Of a stretch of DNA of 30,565 nucleotides, positions 9,731-19,936 are shown piece by piece. The stretch is from the NCBI GenBank assembly GCA_015680685.1, contig MNCI01016033.1, positions 163,312 through 193,876 of the forward strand, given 5' to 3'. The translations under genes and the position numbers were made by a program. The notes below the pieces were generated by a model. That model saw nothing but the letters and a program-made list of their open reading frames with translations. It was not told the DNA's origin and searched no databases. Numbering within the stretch: the first letter of the stretch is position 1; the number at the start of each line of letters is the position of its first letter. The DNA comes from Gnetum montanum (Eukaryota > Streptophyta > Gnetopsida > Gnetales > Gnetaceae).

Positions 9731-10493
9731 GTTCTTCAAACAATTTACCTTTATATGACCTAGCTAGCTACAAAGAAAGCAGTAAGGGCAATCTTAGCAA
9801 AGATGTCCAATATTTTCATAAATAAAATAGATGAGGAATCCATTGGCGATCCCACAACATACAAACTGCTATTGTTAACTACTAATACTAAACTTATTTT
9901 CCCTCTTGATCCCATCAAGCTTTCCTCTATGAGATTGATTCCACTTCTAAACCCACTTAGAATAAGTTACTTCTATATGTTAGCTTCATTGTAGCTTTGT
10001 CACTCACACTTGAACATCCTTATAAGTGTTGAAATGAAGAGAAAGAAAATGGTCCTTGAGGAATGGATACAATACTTAAACAAACCAATTTACTTGTAAT
10101 ACCTCATCATCTAAAGATACAACACAAACATGCTTAACTCAAAGAACTTAATGTCATAGTAAAAAATAGTATAATTTTCCTTAAAAGGATTGTAGAGCTT
10201 ATTCTTCTTAGTTTACACATATTGTAGAATGATATAATGATTCTTGAAAATGAAAAAAAAAATTCTCAAAACATTGTTAGTGTCCTCCTAAAATTTTGCC
10301 TTCTTCTTTTTAGCCCATCATTGACTAGCTACACCCTTTATCTAGGACACTACTAGCCTTGTTTGCTATTCTAAAGAACACCTAGAAACATGAAAGCTTT
10401 GTCAATATTATTTAGTCATATTAAGATAGCTATGGAATCCTTCTTACCATTAAAGGTGGATGATCCTAACTTATAAAATTGTGTCATAAAATT
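9731..10493 (-). pseudogene. Tekay/Del-like gag with CCHC zinc knuckle
   Basis: This is a minus-strand gag. Next to the start at 10493 it reads FYKLGSSTFNGKKDSIAI, the 'F-x-x-L-x-P-P-x-F-x-G-x-x-D-P' opening of the Tekay/Del gag core. It is followed by NIDKAFMFLGVL and then NFRRTLTMF at about 10260-10280. At 9740-9781 a perfectly spaced CX2CX4HX4C knuckle is visible (Cys-Phe-Leu-Cys, then Gly-His, then Cys), interrupted by one stop codon. The knuckle would bind the genomic RNA during packaging. The N-terminus is cut off at 10493 by the 13.4 kb Athila-like element. Many stops show long inactivity. Confidence 0.75.
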
Positions 10494-11402
10494 TGATGAG
10501 TCACTTTTGGTTGGCTGTGTCAATGAAGCCTCTTTGATGAGGCCTAGTTGACACATCTTATCATGCATTGAAGAGGCCCCATTGATGTAGTGTTGGTTTT
10601 CAGCTATAAATACACGTCTACCAACCACATTTATGGCAAGAGAGATTTTAGTTACAGTGAAGCTCTTGTAATTTTTTCATTTTAAAGTTAGAATTTTTCT
10701 CCTGAGTGCTTGCAATAGGAATCATTGAGTGTATGGATCTTTATTCGAGCATTGTTGTACCTAAGCATCATAGTGTGTGTAGTAATAAAGACAAGCTTTC
10801 TAATAAACCTTGTAGTACTTTGGATAGATTAAATATTTTATTTATGCATTTAATGTTTTCAATTATTTGTTAAATTTTTCCAATTATTTATTAAATGTTT
10901 TCCAAGAATTAAGTTAATGAACTAGTTAAGCAAGATAGATTAAACAGATAAGTATGACCACTTTGAGCATAACATATATTCACTTAGTAATCCTAGCAGA
11001 ATTATTGCTTGGTATGCCTAGTAGTGTAGTGCTTGGTTGCCTAGCAGTGGATACATGGGTTCAGGACGTGTACAAAAAGTGGGATCAGATGCTTATGTTA
11101 GAATTAGTTAAACATTAGTTAATTAGTTAAAGTACATTAGTCAATCCAATTACTCTATCTCCTTTTAAGCATCAAAACCATAGAAATACAAAATGATAAA
11201 AATAAAATGCCTCAATAATGCTTAACCATACCATTGTACATCACAAGTGTAATTGGGAAGACAATAATTGACCTTAAGGAAAGATTCACTTCCTAGAGGA
11301 TTGGTGCACTAGAAACGATAAAGTCCATAGAATTTGATCAAATCATGCGTGAACGCTTTATAATTTATATAGTTGGGCATAGGGGTACCTCACTACTCAT
11401 CA
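10494..11402 (+). repeat. 5' LTR of the Athila-like element
   Basis: It matches 22993-23900 along its whole length with many substitutions, mostly transitions. It drives transcription of the element. A TATAAATA box lies at 10605-10612 and AATAAA near 10783-10788. It holds an extra 18-20 bp near 10880-10900 that the 3' copy lacks. Confidence 0.93.
10605..10612 (+). promoter_or_regulatory. TATA box of the 5' LTR
   Basis: TATAAATA about 110 bp into the LTR. The same box sits at the equivalent place in the 3' LTR (23125-23132) and in the third LTR (29862-29869). Transcription would start roughly 30 bp downstream. Confidence 0.6.
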
Positions 11403-11403
11403 T

Positions 11404-11421
11404 TGGCATTGTTGCTAGGGA
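11404..11421 (+). promoter_or_regulatory. primer-binding site, tRNA-Asp type
   Basis: TGGCATTGTTGCTAGGGA begins one base after the LTR. It differs from the Athila-type tRNA-Asp site TGGCGCCGTTGCCGGGGA at five positions, all of them transitions, as expected after cytosine methylation and decay. This is where first-strand cDNA synthesis would be primed. Confidence 0.75.
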
Positions 11422-11590
11422 CTTTGTCTGTTGAAATGTGTGCTATTTAGGTTTAGGTGAATACCATTAATATCGTTGTATGAACCTCAAGGTCAATATC
11501 ATTTCCACTATACATAAAATTATAAAAGAACATTGATAATTTTATTTTATTTTTCTTGCAAAATTTCTTCTTCTTCTCACAAGTGTGAAG
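11422..11590 (+). other. untranslated leader
   Basis: Short AT-rich stretch between primer site and the first ATG, ending in a pyrimidine-rich run (TTCTTCTTCTTCTC). No open frame. Confidence 0.5.
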
Positions 11591-14050
11591 ATGTCAAACC
11601 ATTAATCCCATAGGAGTGCAAAGTGGTATATACTCATCTAGATGAGTTTGTGCCAAACTTGACCTTCATCTTACATCAGGATGAATAGCTATGATGTCAT
11701 GATATGGAGGGCAACATTGTCTTGCCCCTTGATAGATCTGTACAAGGGATGCTATTGTAAACCCTTAAAAAGTTTGCCATAGTAGATCTTCATGAGGAAT
11801 ACGTTATGGATGGCTATGAAACTTAAAACTACTATCCCACTAAAACACAACGCAAATGAGATTGACATCAAGAGGCGCTACATGAGGCTATAAAGGGAAA
11901 ACATTTCACTAATCCCTTGTTCCTACTAGATTAAGATGACAATGAGGATCCTCCCTTTGAAGGTTCTCAACATGAAGATTCTCCACCCCCTGTTATTGGT
12001 GATGAGGGTGTGACCTTGAACCTACGACCCACTATTCATAAACTAGGCTTAGGAAAAAGTGACAACTAAGGTAGGGACTCAAGCAAGCATCACAATAGTA
12101 AGGGATCTAAGGATGGTGATCGTAATAAGCAAAAGAGTAGTGGCAGATACTATAGTGGTAGTGGTGGTCCATCTTCCTCTTTATCTAATTTTGAACATTC
12201 CTCTTCATCTAACAGTTCTCATAGAAGCCACCATCGAAATAATCATGATGAAGGTGATCAATGAGACAATAATGACCATGAAGGCCACCAAAATTGAAGG
12301 GGTAGTCAAAATCATCATTAGCATCATTGACGTAGTGATGATGATGAGCCTCTATTAGCAACCTAAATTATGCTCAACATTGTAGAGGTAGTTAAAATTC
12401 CAACCAGGCATATGAAAGATAGTCAAATCAAGTGCTTAGACATGAATAATATCCCAAGATTTGAGGGGGATACAACTCTAATCTACAAATAAATCTACAA
12501 GATTTCCATGATGCTTGTGCCTTACAAAACATAGAGAATGAATGACAAAAACTAAAACTCTTTCCTAGGACACTCCTCAAGGAATCTAAAAGTTGGTACC
12601 AGTCCTTAGAGTCGAAATCCATCTACAAATGGAGTACCATGTTAGAGCTATTTAATGACGAATATCAGACATACTCTAGAGTGTCTAATCTAAGAAGGAA
12701 AATCCAAGGCTAGAAACAAGGAATACATGAACCCTTGGATGCCTTCATGGACTAATACTATTCACTTTTACACTAATGCCCTAGCCATGGTTATTCTCAG
12801 AGGGAATAGCTTCACCACATCATAGAAGGGCTTAGAGTAGGAACAAGAAGAACCCTTGAGGTGTATGCCCAAGGAATATTTTCTAAACTAAGAGCTTATC
12901 AGTTCCAAAGGCTAATTAAGTAGGGAGTAAAAGAAGAATGTGAGCTACAAAAAAGAAAAAGTGTAGAAGAGTATAACAAGATCCCTTCCATCAAGAAACA
13001 AGAGGTTCAATTTTGTCATGAGGAGGAGTCACCACTTGATGAAGTGGTGAATAGGAAAACCTTGACCATATAAAAATCTATTTTTGACATTTTGGCAAAG
13101 GTTGATAAGTTATGGGACTCTTTGGATGAAAAATTTCAAACTGCTATGAAGATTGTTGAGGAATCCAAAGAGAAAAATAATGATCATAACCGTAGGAGGT
13201 GAAAAGAAGCTGAACATGCCTACCACAAAAGTAAAGGTAAAGCTACTGCCATAGAGGAAGTTGTGGAGACTAACTCTAATGATGAAACTAATTATGACAT
13301 CTATCAACAAGAACATCCAAAGGGATGTTGTCTTGTGGTGTCAAACATATAAGAGTCTGGGATGTATGCATTGAATCCTCAATTAGCACATAGGCAAGCA
13401 CCTAGATGATTGCCTTATCCTTAATGCAATCCAAGGTAATTTCACCAACAACAACAAGCTTACTATCCAAGTGGAGCTCCTCCACAATCTTATGAACAAT
13501 ACCAATAGTGGTACCAACCACAATCATGGGGAATGCCACTACCAAGGTAGTAGTACCCTTATAGGCAACCAGATCCATATGGGTACTATGTTCAACAACT
13601 CATCTCCCCTATAAGTTCTACAAGTCATACATCATTTCAACATCATTATTACCCCCCAAAGTGCCACCGAACATATTCACCATCTACTCAAGGGGAAAAC
13701 CCATATCCATATCACTCTTTGTATTAGTCTACACACATACCTCTACCTTCAATATAGTTACCTCCTACTCCATCCATGCAAGGTGAGATTCATCCATAGC
13801 CACAACAATGAAATGCTACGAGGGCTATACATTCATAACCAACTTTCTAGCCAAGTGGTTTAGATAATTGATTAAGAAAAAGACCTTTATTATGAGCTAG
13901 TAATCCTCTTGAACCCTTACAATCTAGTTTGATTGATTATCCTGCTTCTCCAACATCTGCATCCTCTACATCAGACACTTTCGAGTGTCCTTCAAATTGA
14001 GTGCTACCTCAGATCTGCACTATGATGTTAACTCATGCTATTTCTGATTG
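11591..14050 (+). pseudogene. Athila-like gag remnant
   Basis: This encodes the capsid polyprotein. It has three parts. An N-terminal segment (about 11600-12360) is acidic and Pro-rich, then very rich in Ser, His, Gly and Asn. A gag core (about 12420-12960) contains FPRTLLKESKSWYQSL, LFNDEYQTYSRVSNLRRK and LHHIIEGLRVGTRRTLE, the usual retrotransposon gag layout with its conserved Trp. A C-terminal part has EEYNKI-type helices up to about 13330 and then a long tail rich in Gln, Pro and Tyr (13440-13830; for example QQQQAYYPSGAPPQSYEQYQ). I see no CX2CX4HX4C knuckle. The first ATG after the leader is at 11591, but frame changes follow early, so the start is uncertain. Stops and frameshifts run throughout. 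Confidence 0.75.
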
Positions 14051-14530
14051 GATCAAGGTTGGTAATCTTCCCACGAAAAGATCTAACCTAGGGAGTCCAC
14101 TCATTTATCTATAGATTACTAGACATAAGCCATGCAAGGCTCTTCTTAACTCTTGTGTTAGAGTTAATCTCATCTCCCATGACATGTACAAGGCGTGCAG
14201 CTTACCACCCCTTAAGAAGAGTAACATTCATCTAGAATTAGTAGATCAGTTGATTACTATCCCTATAGAATTAGTAGAGGATATTGTGATCATAGTTTTT
14301 GGGTGGTTCTATCCTACTAATTTTCTAGTGATCAAGGCAAACAACTACAAAAGTGACTTCCCCATCATTATGGGAAGAGCTTGGTTAAGCATGGTTGATG
14401 CAAGTATGGGTATAAGGGATCTATCTTTAGAAATATCCAAGGAAAATGAACTAGGAAATATTGAGAAAAAGTGCATTCCATGCATTGTGTACAACAATAA
14501 TGGGTGCAATTGTGTGCAAAATATTTGATT
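14051..14530 (+). pseudogene. Athila-like aspartic protease remnant
   Basis: This is the retropepsin that would cut the gag-pol polyprotein. The motif at 14142-14170 reads LLNSCVRVNLISH, where the family has L-L-D-x-G-A-S-V-N-L-x. The catalytic Asp has become Asn (codon AAC, 14148-14150), and the following Gly is Cys. Downstream are IPIELVEDIVIIVFGWFYP and FPIIMGRAWLSMVDAS, matching the 'P-x-G-I-V-E-D-V' and 'I-I-L-G-R-P-F-L-A-T-A-x-A' segments of Athila proteases. The frame from about 14110 to 14528 is open apart from stops near the beginning, one of the best-kept stretches of the element. Confidence 0.83.
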
Positions 14531-15030
14531 AATCAAGAGTACATACATTAAAGCATGCAATCAATGTGCACAAGAAATCAATATTCAAAGGTGTCTATAC
14601 ATAGTAGCCACAAAACAGAAGGGCACCCAATGGTTGATAGCTAATCCAAATAGTAGCACATTATGCATGGGACCAATTGAGAGTGTAGCATGTGCTTATG
14701 TTAAAAGCATGGATAAAGTTGAACAAGTTCATTTCCAACTCTCTAATGAAGATGGTGATACCTATTGGGAAGAGTTGGAAATTCCCAATAACTTTCAGTA
14801 GGAGCCCTTAGAGATAAAAACTTTATTAGCCAGTATGAAGTATGAATTTTTAAATAATGGTAAACTAGTCATAATTAATGCCAAACTTGCTTCTAAATAA
14901 TAAGAAAAGTTGTTGAAGGTGGTTAACAAATGGTCAACAGCCTTTTCTTGGTCGTATCTTAACTGGAATTGATCCAAGGATATGCCAACATCACATTTAC
15001 ACTAACTTAGCCATGAAGCCTAGAAGGCAG
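14531..15030 (+). pseudogene. protease-RT connecting region
   Basis: Decayed pol linker. Readable pieces occur (for example EDGDTYWEELEIPNN-type residues near 14750-14795, followed by an acidic and Leu-rich segment), but no catalytic domain. It leads straight into the RT. Confidence 0.55.
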
Positions 15031-15860
15031 CCATAGAGGTAGCTAAATCCAAAATTGAAGCAGATCATCAAAGAGTAAATTGAACAACTTCTCAAGCTGG
15101 GGTTCATCTATCCCATCATAGATAGTGAGTGGATTAGCCCACTCTTTATTATGTCAAAGAAGGGTGGAAAATGGTGGATTTGCATTGATTTTAGGCTATT
15201 GAATATGGTAACATTTAAAGATCATTTTCCCTTGCCATTTGTGGATCAAGTGTTGGACACCATATCTAGGCATTATTATTATAGCTTCTTGGATGGTTAT
15301 AGTGGCTATAAAAGAATCCAAATTGTGCTTGAAAATTAGGCCAAAACAACATTCATAAGTCCTTAAGAGACTTTGCATATTGTAAGATGTCATTTGGTCT
15401 ATGCAATGCCCCTATTACATTTCAACACTTAGTCCTTAGTATCTTCCAATAATAGATCGGTAGTGGTGTTGAAGTCTTCATGGATGACTTTTCCACTTAT
15501 GAAGCTACATTTGAATAAGCCTTGGACCGCCTAGAGCAAGTATTGAAGAGATGTGTTGAAACAAACTTGCAGCTCAACTAGCAAAAGAGCCATCTCATGG
15601 TCTAAGAAGGCATTGTGCTAGGGCATCAGATTTTGCAAAAAGGGATTGAGGTGAACCTAATAAAGATAAGGGTCATTCAAGGAATAACATGCCAACCAGA
15701 AATAGTTAAAGATGTTCAGTCATTCTTTAGACACATTGGCTACTACCAATGAATCATAAAGAATTTCTCTAAGATCGTAAAGCCATTGGTAGAACTTACA
15801 AAGAAAGCTGCACCTTTCATTTCAACCAAGAAATGTGAACATGCATTCTAATAGTTAAAA
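15031..15860 (+). pseudogene. Athila-like reverse transcriptase remnant
   Basis: This copies element RNA into cDNA. In order: a LKLGFIYPIIDSEWISP block (about 15090-15140), KKGGKWWICIDFRLLN (15155-15200), KDHFPLPFVDQVLDTI (15220-15265) and FLDGYSGYKRIQI (15285-15325). The Asp of FLDGYSG, one of the three catalytic Asps, is kept. A frameshift follows, then FGLCNAPITFQH (about 15395-15430) and VFMDDFSTY (15474-15500), the YxDD-box equivalent with both Asps intact (15483-15488). The thumb block DVQSFFRHIGYYQ lies near 15710-15750. The insert of 20-odd residues that many Athila RTs have before 'W-R-x-C-I-D-Y' is absent or shortened here. Stops and at least one frameshift inactivate it. Confidence 0.88.
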
Positions 15861-16345
15861 GAGAAAATCATAGAAACACCAATCCTACGAGCACTAGACT
15901 AGTTCAAACCCTTCCATATCATGACAAATGCATCTAACTACACCTTGGAAGTAGTGCTCATGCAGATGGATAATAAGAAACATCCATATTATATCCACTG
16001 CATGAGTTGAAGCATTTTGGAAGCATAATTAAATTACACCATCATGGAAAAGGAGTTAATAAAAATGGTGTATTCTTCAAAAAAGTTTAGACATGCACTT
16101 GGCTACAAAGTATTTATGCACATGGACCACAATGCAATTTGCTTCCTCATGAACAAGCCAACGATAAGCCCTCATGTCATACAGTGGCTTGTGATCTTGC
16201 AAGAATTTGATCTCATGATGGAAGATCAAAAAGGAACCAAAAATATGATCACTGACCACCTCTCTTTCTTAAGATGGGATAATAAAATGAGGAGAGCTTG
16301 CTCTCTAATCAATTTCCAGATAAACTCCTCTTTACAGGAGCAATA
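15861..16345 (+). pseudogene. Athila-like RNase H remnant
   Basis: This degrades the RNA strand during cDNA synthesis. FHIMTNASNYTLEVVLMQ at 15910-15965 corresponds to the 'D-A-S-x-x-x-x-x-x-V-L-x-Q' opening. The catalytic Asp is replaced by Asn (AAT, 15927-15929). After one stop, the 16044-16346 frame is open for about 100 codons with KELIKMVYSSKKFRHALGYK, HMDHNAICFLMNKP (Asp kept) and LQEFDLMMEDQKGTKNMI followed by DHLS, the 'A-D-x-L-S-R' equivalent. Confidence 0.85.
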
Positions 16346-17590
16346 AGTAAACAAACACTCACAAAGACAACATGGTACAATGGCATCCTTACCTATCTTT
16401 TCACTTAGGAGATGCCATAAGATTTGGATTTTAGAAAGAAGAAATAATTTTTTCATTGAGTCAAATATTTCATGGAAATCAATGAACACCTCTACAAGGT
16501 GTGTGTTGATGGCCTAATTTGTTGGTGTGTCCTTGACGATGATTAACTACATGTTCTTCAAGATGCTTACGAAGGGTCTTGCGGAGGCCACTATGCAAGG
16601 AGATGCATGGCCATAAAAATTCTAATGGTAGGATACTATTGGCCTATGATCTTTAGGAATGCCACCTAGTTTGTCATGTCTTGTGAATGTTGCCAATGAG
16701 ATGGGTGGATGACCGCTCACATGGAAGGTCCTCAATAGTGGATTCAACCATTGGAACCTTTCGACATATGGGGCATTGACTTCATGGATCCCATCACATC
16801 CATGTCCAATGAAAAGGCATATATTATCATAGCAGTTGAATACTACACAAAAGGGTAGAAGTAGTAGCCATTATTGATTGTACATCGTTCACTATTGCTA
16901 GATTCATACAACAAAATATTGTCAATAGGTTTGGGATGCCATATTCACTAATTTCTAACAATGGAACTCATTTCACAAGTGTCACTTTTAGAAAATTAAT
17001 ACAATTCTTGGGGGTTGAACATAAATTAACAACACATTATCACCCCCAAGCCAATGGTCAAGTAGGGGTAACCAACTAGGAGATCACAAAAATACTAATG
17101 TGGACCATTAGCAAATTTAGGAAAGATTGGAGTACATTACTTAACGATGCTCTCTAGGCTTATTATTCAACTTGGAAACTTTCTATTGGCTATTCACCCT
17201 ACAAGTTAGTGTATGGATAACTTTCAACACTCCCGATTCAATCCAAGGTTTGTACACTCTCAATAGCCAATGATTTAAATCTTAACCTAAATTTAGAACA
17301 AAAAGAAAGATTGATCAACCTAAATGTGTTAGATAAAAATTAATTAGTGGTCCTATCTTTGAATGAGGTGAACAAGGCATTTAGTAAACAACATCATGAC
17401 CTTATAATTAGAAAAATAAAACTTCAAATAGGAGATAAGGTTCTCTATTTGAACCTCACACATGTACCCCAAAAGGCAAAATTCCAAACATTATGGGAGG
17501 AACCTTATATAATTGCTCAAATATTTCCCTCTAAGGTCATGTTAATCTACAAACCTAAAAGCCTGAATAAAAAATAGTTGGTTAACATCT
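16346..17590 (+). pseudogene. Athila-like integrase remnant
   Basis: This would insert the cDNA. The zinc-binding head reads DAYEGSCGGHYARR, then GYYWPMIF and SCECCQ (16566-16700). In the catalytic core, the first Asp is intact in WGIDFM (16778-16780). The second motif reads ISNNGTHF, with Asp changed to Asn (16957-16959), and the third reads NGQVGVTN, with Glu changed to Gly (17065-17067). So two of the three catalytic acids are lost. Further on are GYSPYKLVYG and, in an open frame at 17347-17577, a C-terminal domain with IGDKVLYLNL and KFQTLWEEPYIIAQIFPSK, the GPY/F-like module of gypsy integrases. Several stops interrupt the core. Confidence 0.87.
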
Positions 17591-18079
17591 AACAAGTAAA
17601 ATCTTTCCTAGAACTAAGACAAGCCAATGCAACTACCACCTCGATAGATGGACAACCACGTTTCATTTTTTGAATCTCATCCTTTCCACTCAATCATGGG
17701 GGAGATGGCCACTGACAATCCATATGGTCTCTTAGTTTTTCTACTTTTTTTCCATGTTTTTCTAATTTTACAAGTTATTTATTTTACAAATTTTTGGAGT
17801 TTCAAATTTTTTTCTAATATTACATCATTTTTTGTACTTTTGAACCTTTCTTGATTATTTTACACTTTCATATATATTTTACTTTGTTTTGTCTTGATTC
17901 AAGTGTGATATTTTCTTATTTTTGCTAATAAAATTACTTTATTGCTATAGGACATAGTGTCATTGTTGCTATTTACTAATGATGGCTTGTGCTTAATGTT
18001 GTGATTATTGATGTCTAGTTTTTATTTTTGAATTCTGATGTCTGATGACTTTAGCATGGTTTATTTTTCATGGAATAGG

Positions 18080-18219
18080 TAGCGAGTCCATGTCATCTAA
18101 CCATTCAATGAACTCTATGGTTTTCCTTGTTCTAGTAATTTGAGGTCCNTTAGCGAGTCCATGTCATCTAACCATTCAATGAACTCTATGGTTTTCCTTG
18201 TTCTAGTAATTTGAGGTCC
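18080..18219 (+). repeat. 69 bp perfect direct duplication around an N
   Basis: Bases 18080-18148 and 18151-18219 are identical, both running from TAGCGAGTCC to TTGAGGTCC. Only NT (18149-18150) lies between them. In such decayed DNA a perfect copy is unexpected. It probably reflects two contig ends that overlap but were joined with an N. Confidence 0.9.
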
Positions 18220-18406
18220 CTTCCATTAAAGACACTTTTAATCAATTGATAACCTTGGTAGTTCTAGAATTAGGAAGGATTCAAAGGTTTGTAAAGGGTA
18301 TGACTTCAAGGGGACTAAATACTCTTTATACTCTTCTACTTTCTTGAGCGCTTGAGTGTTTTTCATAAACTTCTTACTATTCCATACCAACCACTGATAG
18401 GAAGTC

Positions 18407-18610
18407 AAATAAATCTTTGCATAGTGTGGTTCTCATTCAAAAAAGAAAAAAAGAAAAAAAGTAAAAAGTAAAAAATTGAATGATGGGAATTCAAAGCACA
18501 TCCCTTAGACACAAATAAGTGCTTGCATGGTGTAGTTCTCATTTTTTTAAAAAGCAAGAAAACCATGGGAATTCAAACCACATCCCTTGGACAAATAAAT
18601 GGACTATAAG
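18407..18610 (+). repeat. imperfect tandem repeat, two units and a partial
   Basis: Units begin AAATAAATCTTTGCATAGTG (18407) and AAATAAGTGCTTGCATGGTG (18513), and each ends with GGGAATTCAAA-CACATCCCTT before a third AAATAAAT at 18593. Each unit carries an internal A-rich or T-rich run of different length, so they measure about 106 and 80 bp. Confidence 0.75.
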
Positions 18611-19410
18611 CACTAGTTATGGAACTTGAATGGCATGCACCTATGCTTGAACGTGCCCTTTAACTAAGGCTCTCTCTCTCACTGCCTACTTCTCTTTTCT
18701 TCTCTTTGTGGAATGATGGTTGTTTTGTGGAAGCACTCTTGTGTTTTGAGTGAGTGAATTAGTCTTAGAGTGGTGATGTGAAGTCACTGAAAGCAGCTAG
18801 TTTTGGTCTGGACTGAGGATGGATCTTCTTAAGTCATTTTAACCACAAATTTCACAAGGGACTTCTTATGACCTCAATTTAAAACTCCATTCCACCTTTA
18901 TCATTCATCCATGCTATGATAACTCACTTCACTACCATGTTCTATGTTATGCTCTATGTCTTGGTTTGATGTATTGGAATTCTTGAGTAGATTCTTGCTA
19001 GTTGGTCCTTCACTTGTCATGCCATTGAATCAACTATGGGGTCCATAGACTCCTTAGTTGAGGTTATGCAAGGCAATAAGGGCATGAACCTGCTATGGAG
19101 AGGACCCACTTACATAGCTCTTGGTTTGGTTAGTTAAGGTTCCTTACCTTTGACATTGCCATAATTTTATCTTTTGCATATTCTACTAAGTATTCTACTC
19201 AATGTTCCTTAATCTTTTATTTTATTCATCCCATGAATCAATTTGTTTCCATTTTTCTAAATTTATGAGCTTCAACACCCTCTTCTCATGTTTTTATATT
19301 GTTCTTGGCCTTTTCAGCTTTCATTGGACACCAATTTCACTCAAAAGATCCTTGTATTTTGCCAATTTGACCAAAGTCAATGATCATCAATGATGTTCAA
19401 AAGCTACATT

Positions 19411-19462
19411 GACAAGGCCCGATCGACAAGGCCTCATCGACGCAACCAAAAAACTCTATATA
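19411..19462 (+). promoter_or_regulatory. U3-like motif plus TATA-like box ahead of the envelope-position ORF
   Basis: TCGACAAGGCCTCATCGAC (19423-19441) is identical to 19 bases of the 3' LTR U3 (23019-23037). A partial copy, TTGACAAGGCCCGATCGAC, overlaps it on the left. A TATATA lies at 19457-19462, with the candidate start codon of the next ORF 475 bp downstream. An internal promoter is possible but is inference. Confidence 0.4.
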
Positions 19463-19936
19463 CCACCAAACACTTTATAATTTTTTGTCATTTAATCATA
19501 ACACATAGGGAGTTTTTGTAAATTTTTAGAGCCCAAAACCTTCCAGAGCTCATAACTTCTCAAATGTTTGTCCAAATCACTCCATGTTTTGACCCTCCAC
19601 TTACCAAAGGTTAGCTCTTTATCATGGGGGCCACAAACCTTAAGGTTTCTAATGAAAATTTTTGAAAATTTTTCTAACTCCCCCAAGGGTTAATAACCTT
19701 AACAACATATAAACATCAACTTTTTCAATAGTTTACCCTTCCAACAACCTCTAAGATGGTTTATTAATGATAACACATAAATAAATTGATAATTGGAGTA
19801 ATTAAATTAGTCATAATCATAACTTAGCCAAAGTGTAACCATCCTTAAGAGATAAAGGTATCCTAATTACTTTAAGGTTACATAATGATTGCTAATCCAT
19901 GGTCTCATTGTCAATACAGATGACACCAAAATAGAA

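Larger units (their letters stand above)
17591..19936 (+). other. long spacer between pol and the envelope-position ORF
   Basis: About 2.3 kb with no gag-pol similarity and no convincing gene. It contains T-rich stretches (17730-17900), a 69 bp duplication flanking an N, an imperfect tandem repeat at 18407-18610, and a U3-like motif followed by a TATA-like box at 19411-19462. A long non-coding spacer here is common in Athila-type elements. Confidence 0.65.

Noticed and set aside
12059-12358. 99-codon plus-strand frame rich in Ile, Val and Met
   Set aside because: It is a shifted frame of the Ser/His/Gly-rich gag segment; the other frame reads as the natural low-complexity gag sequence.
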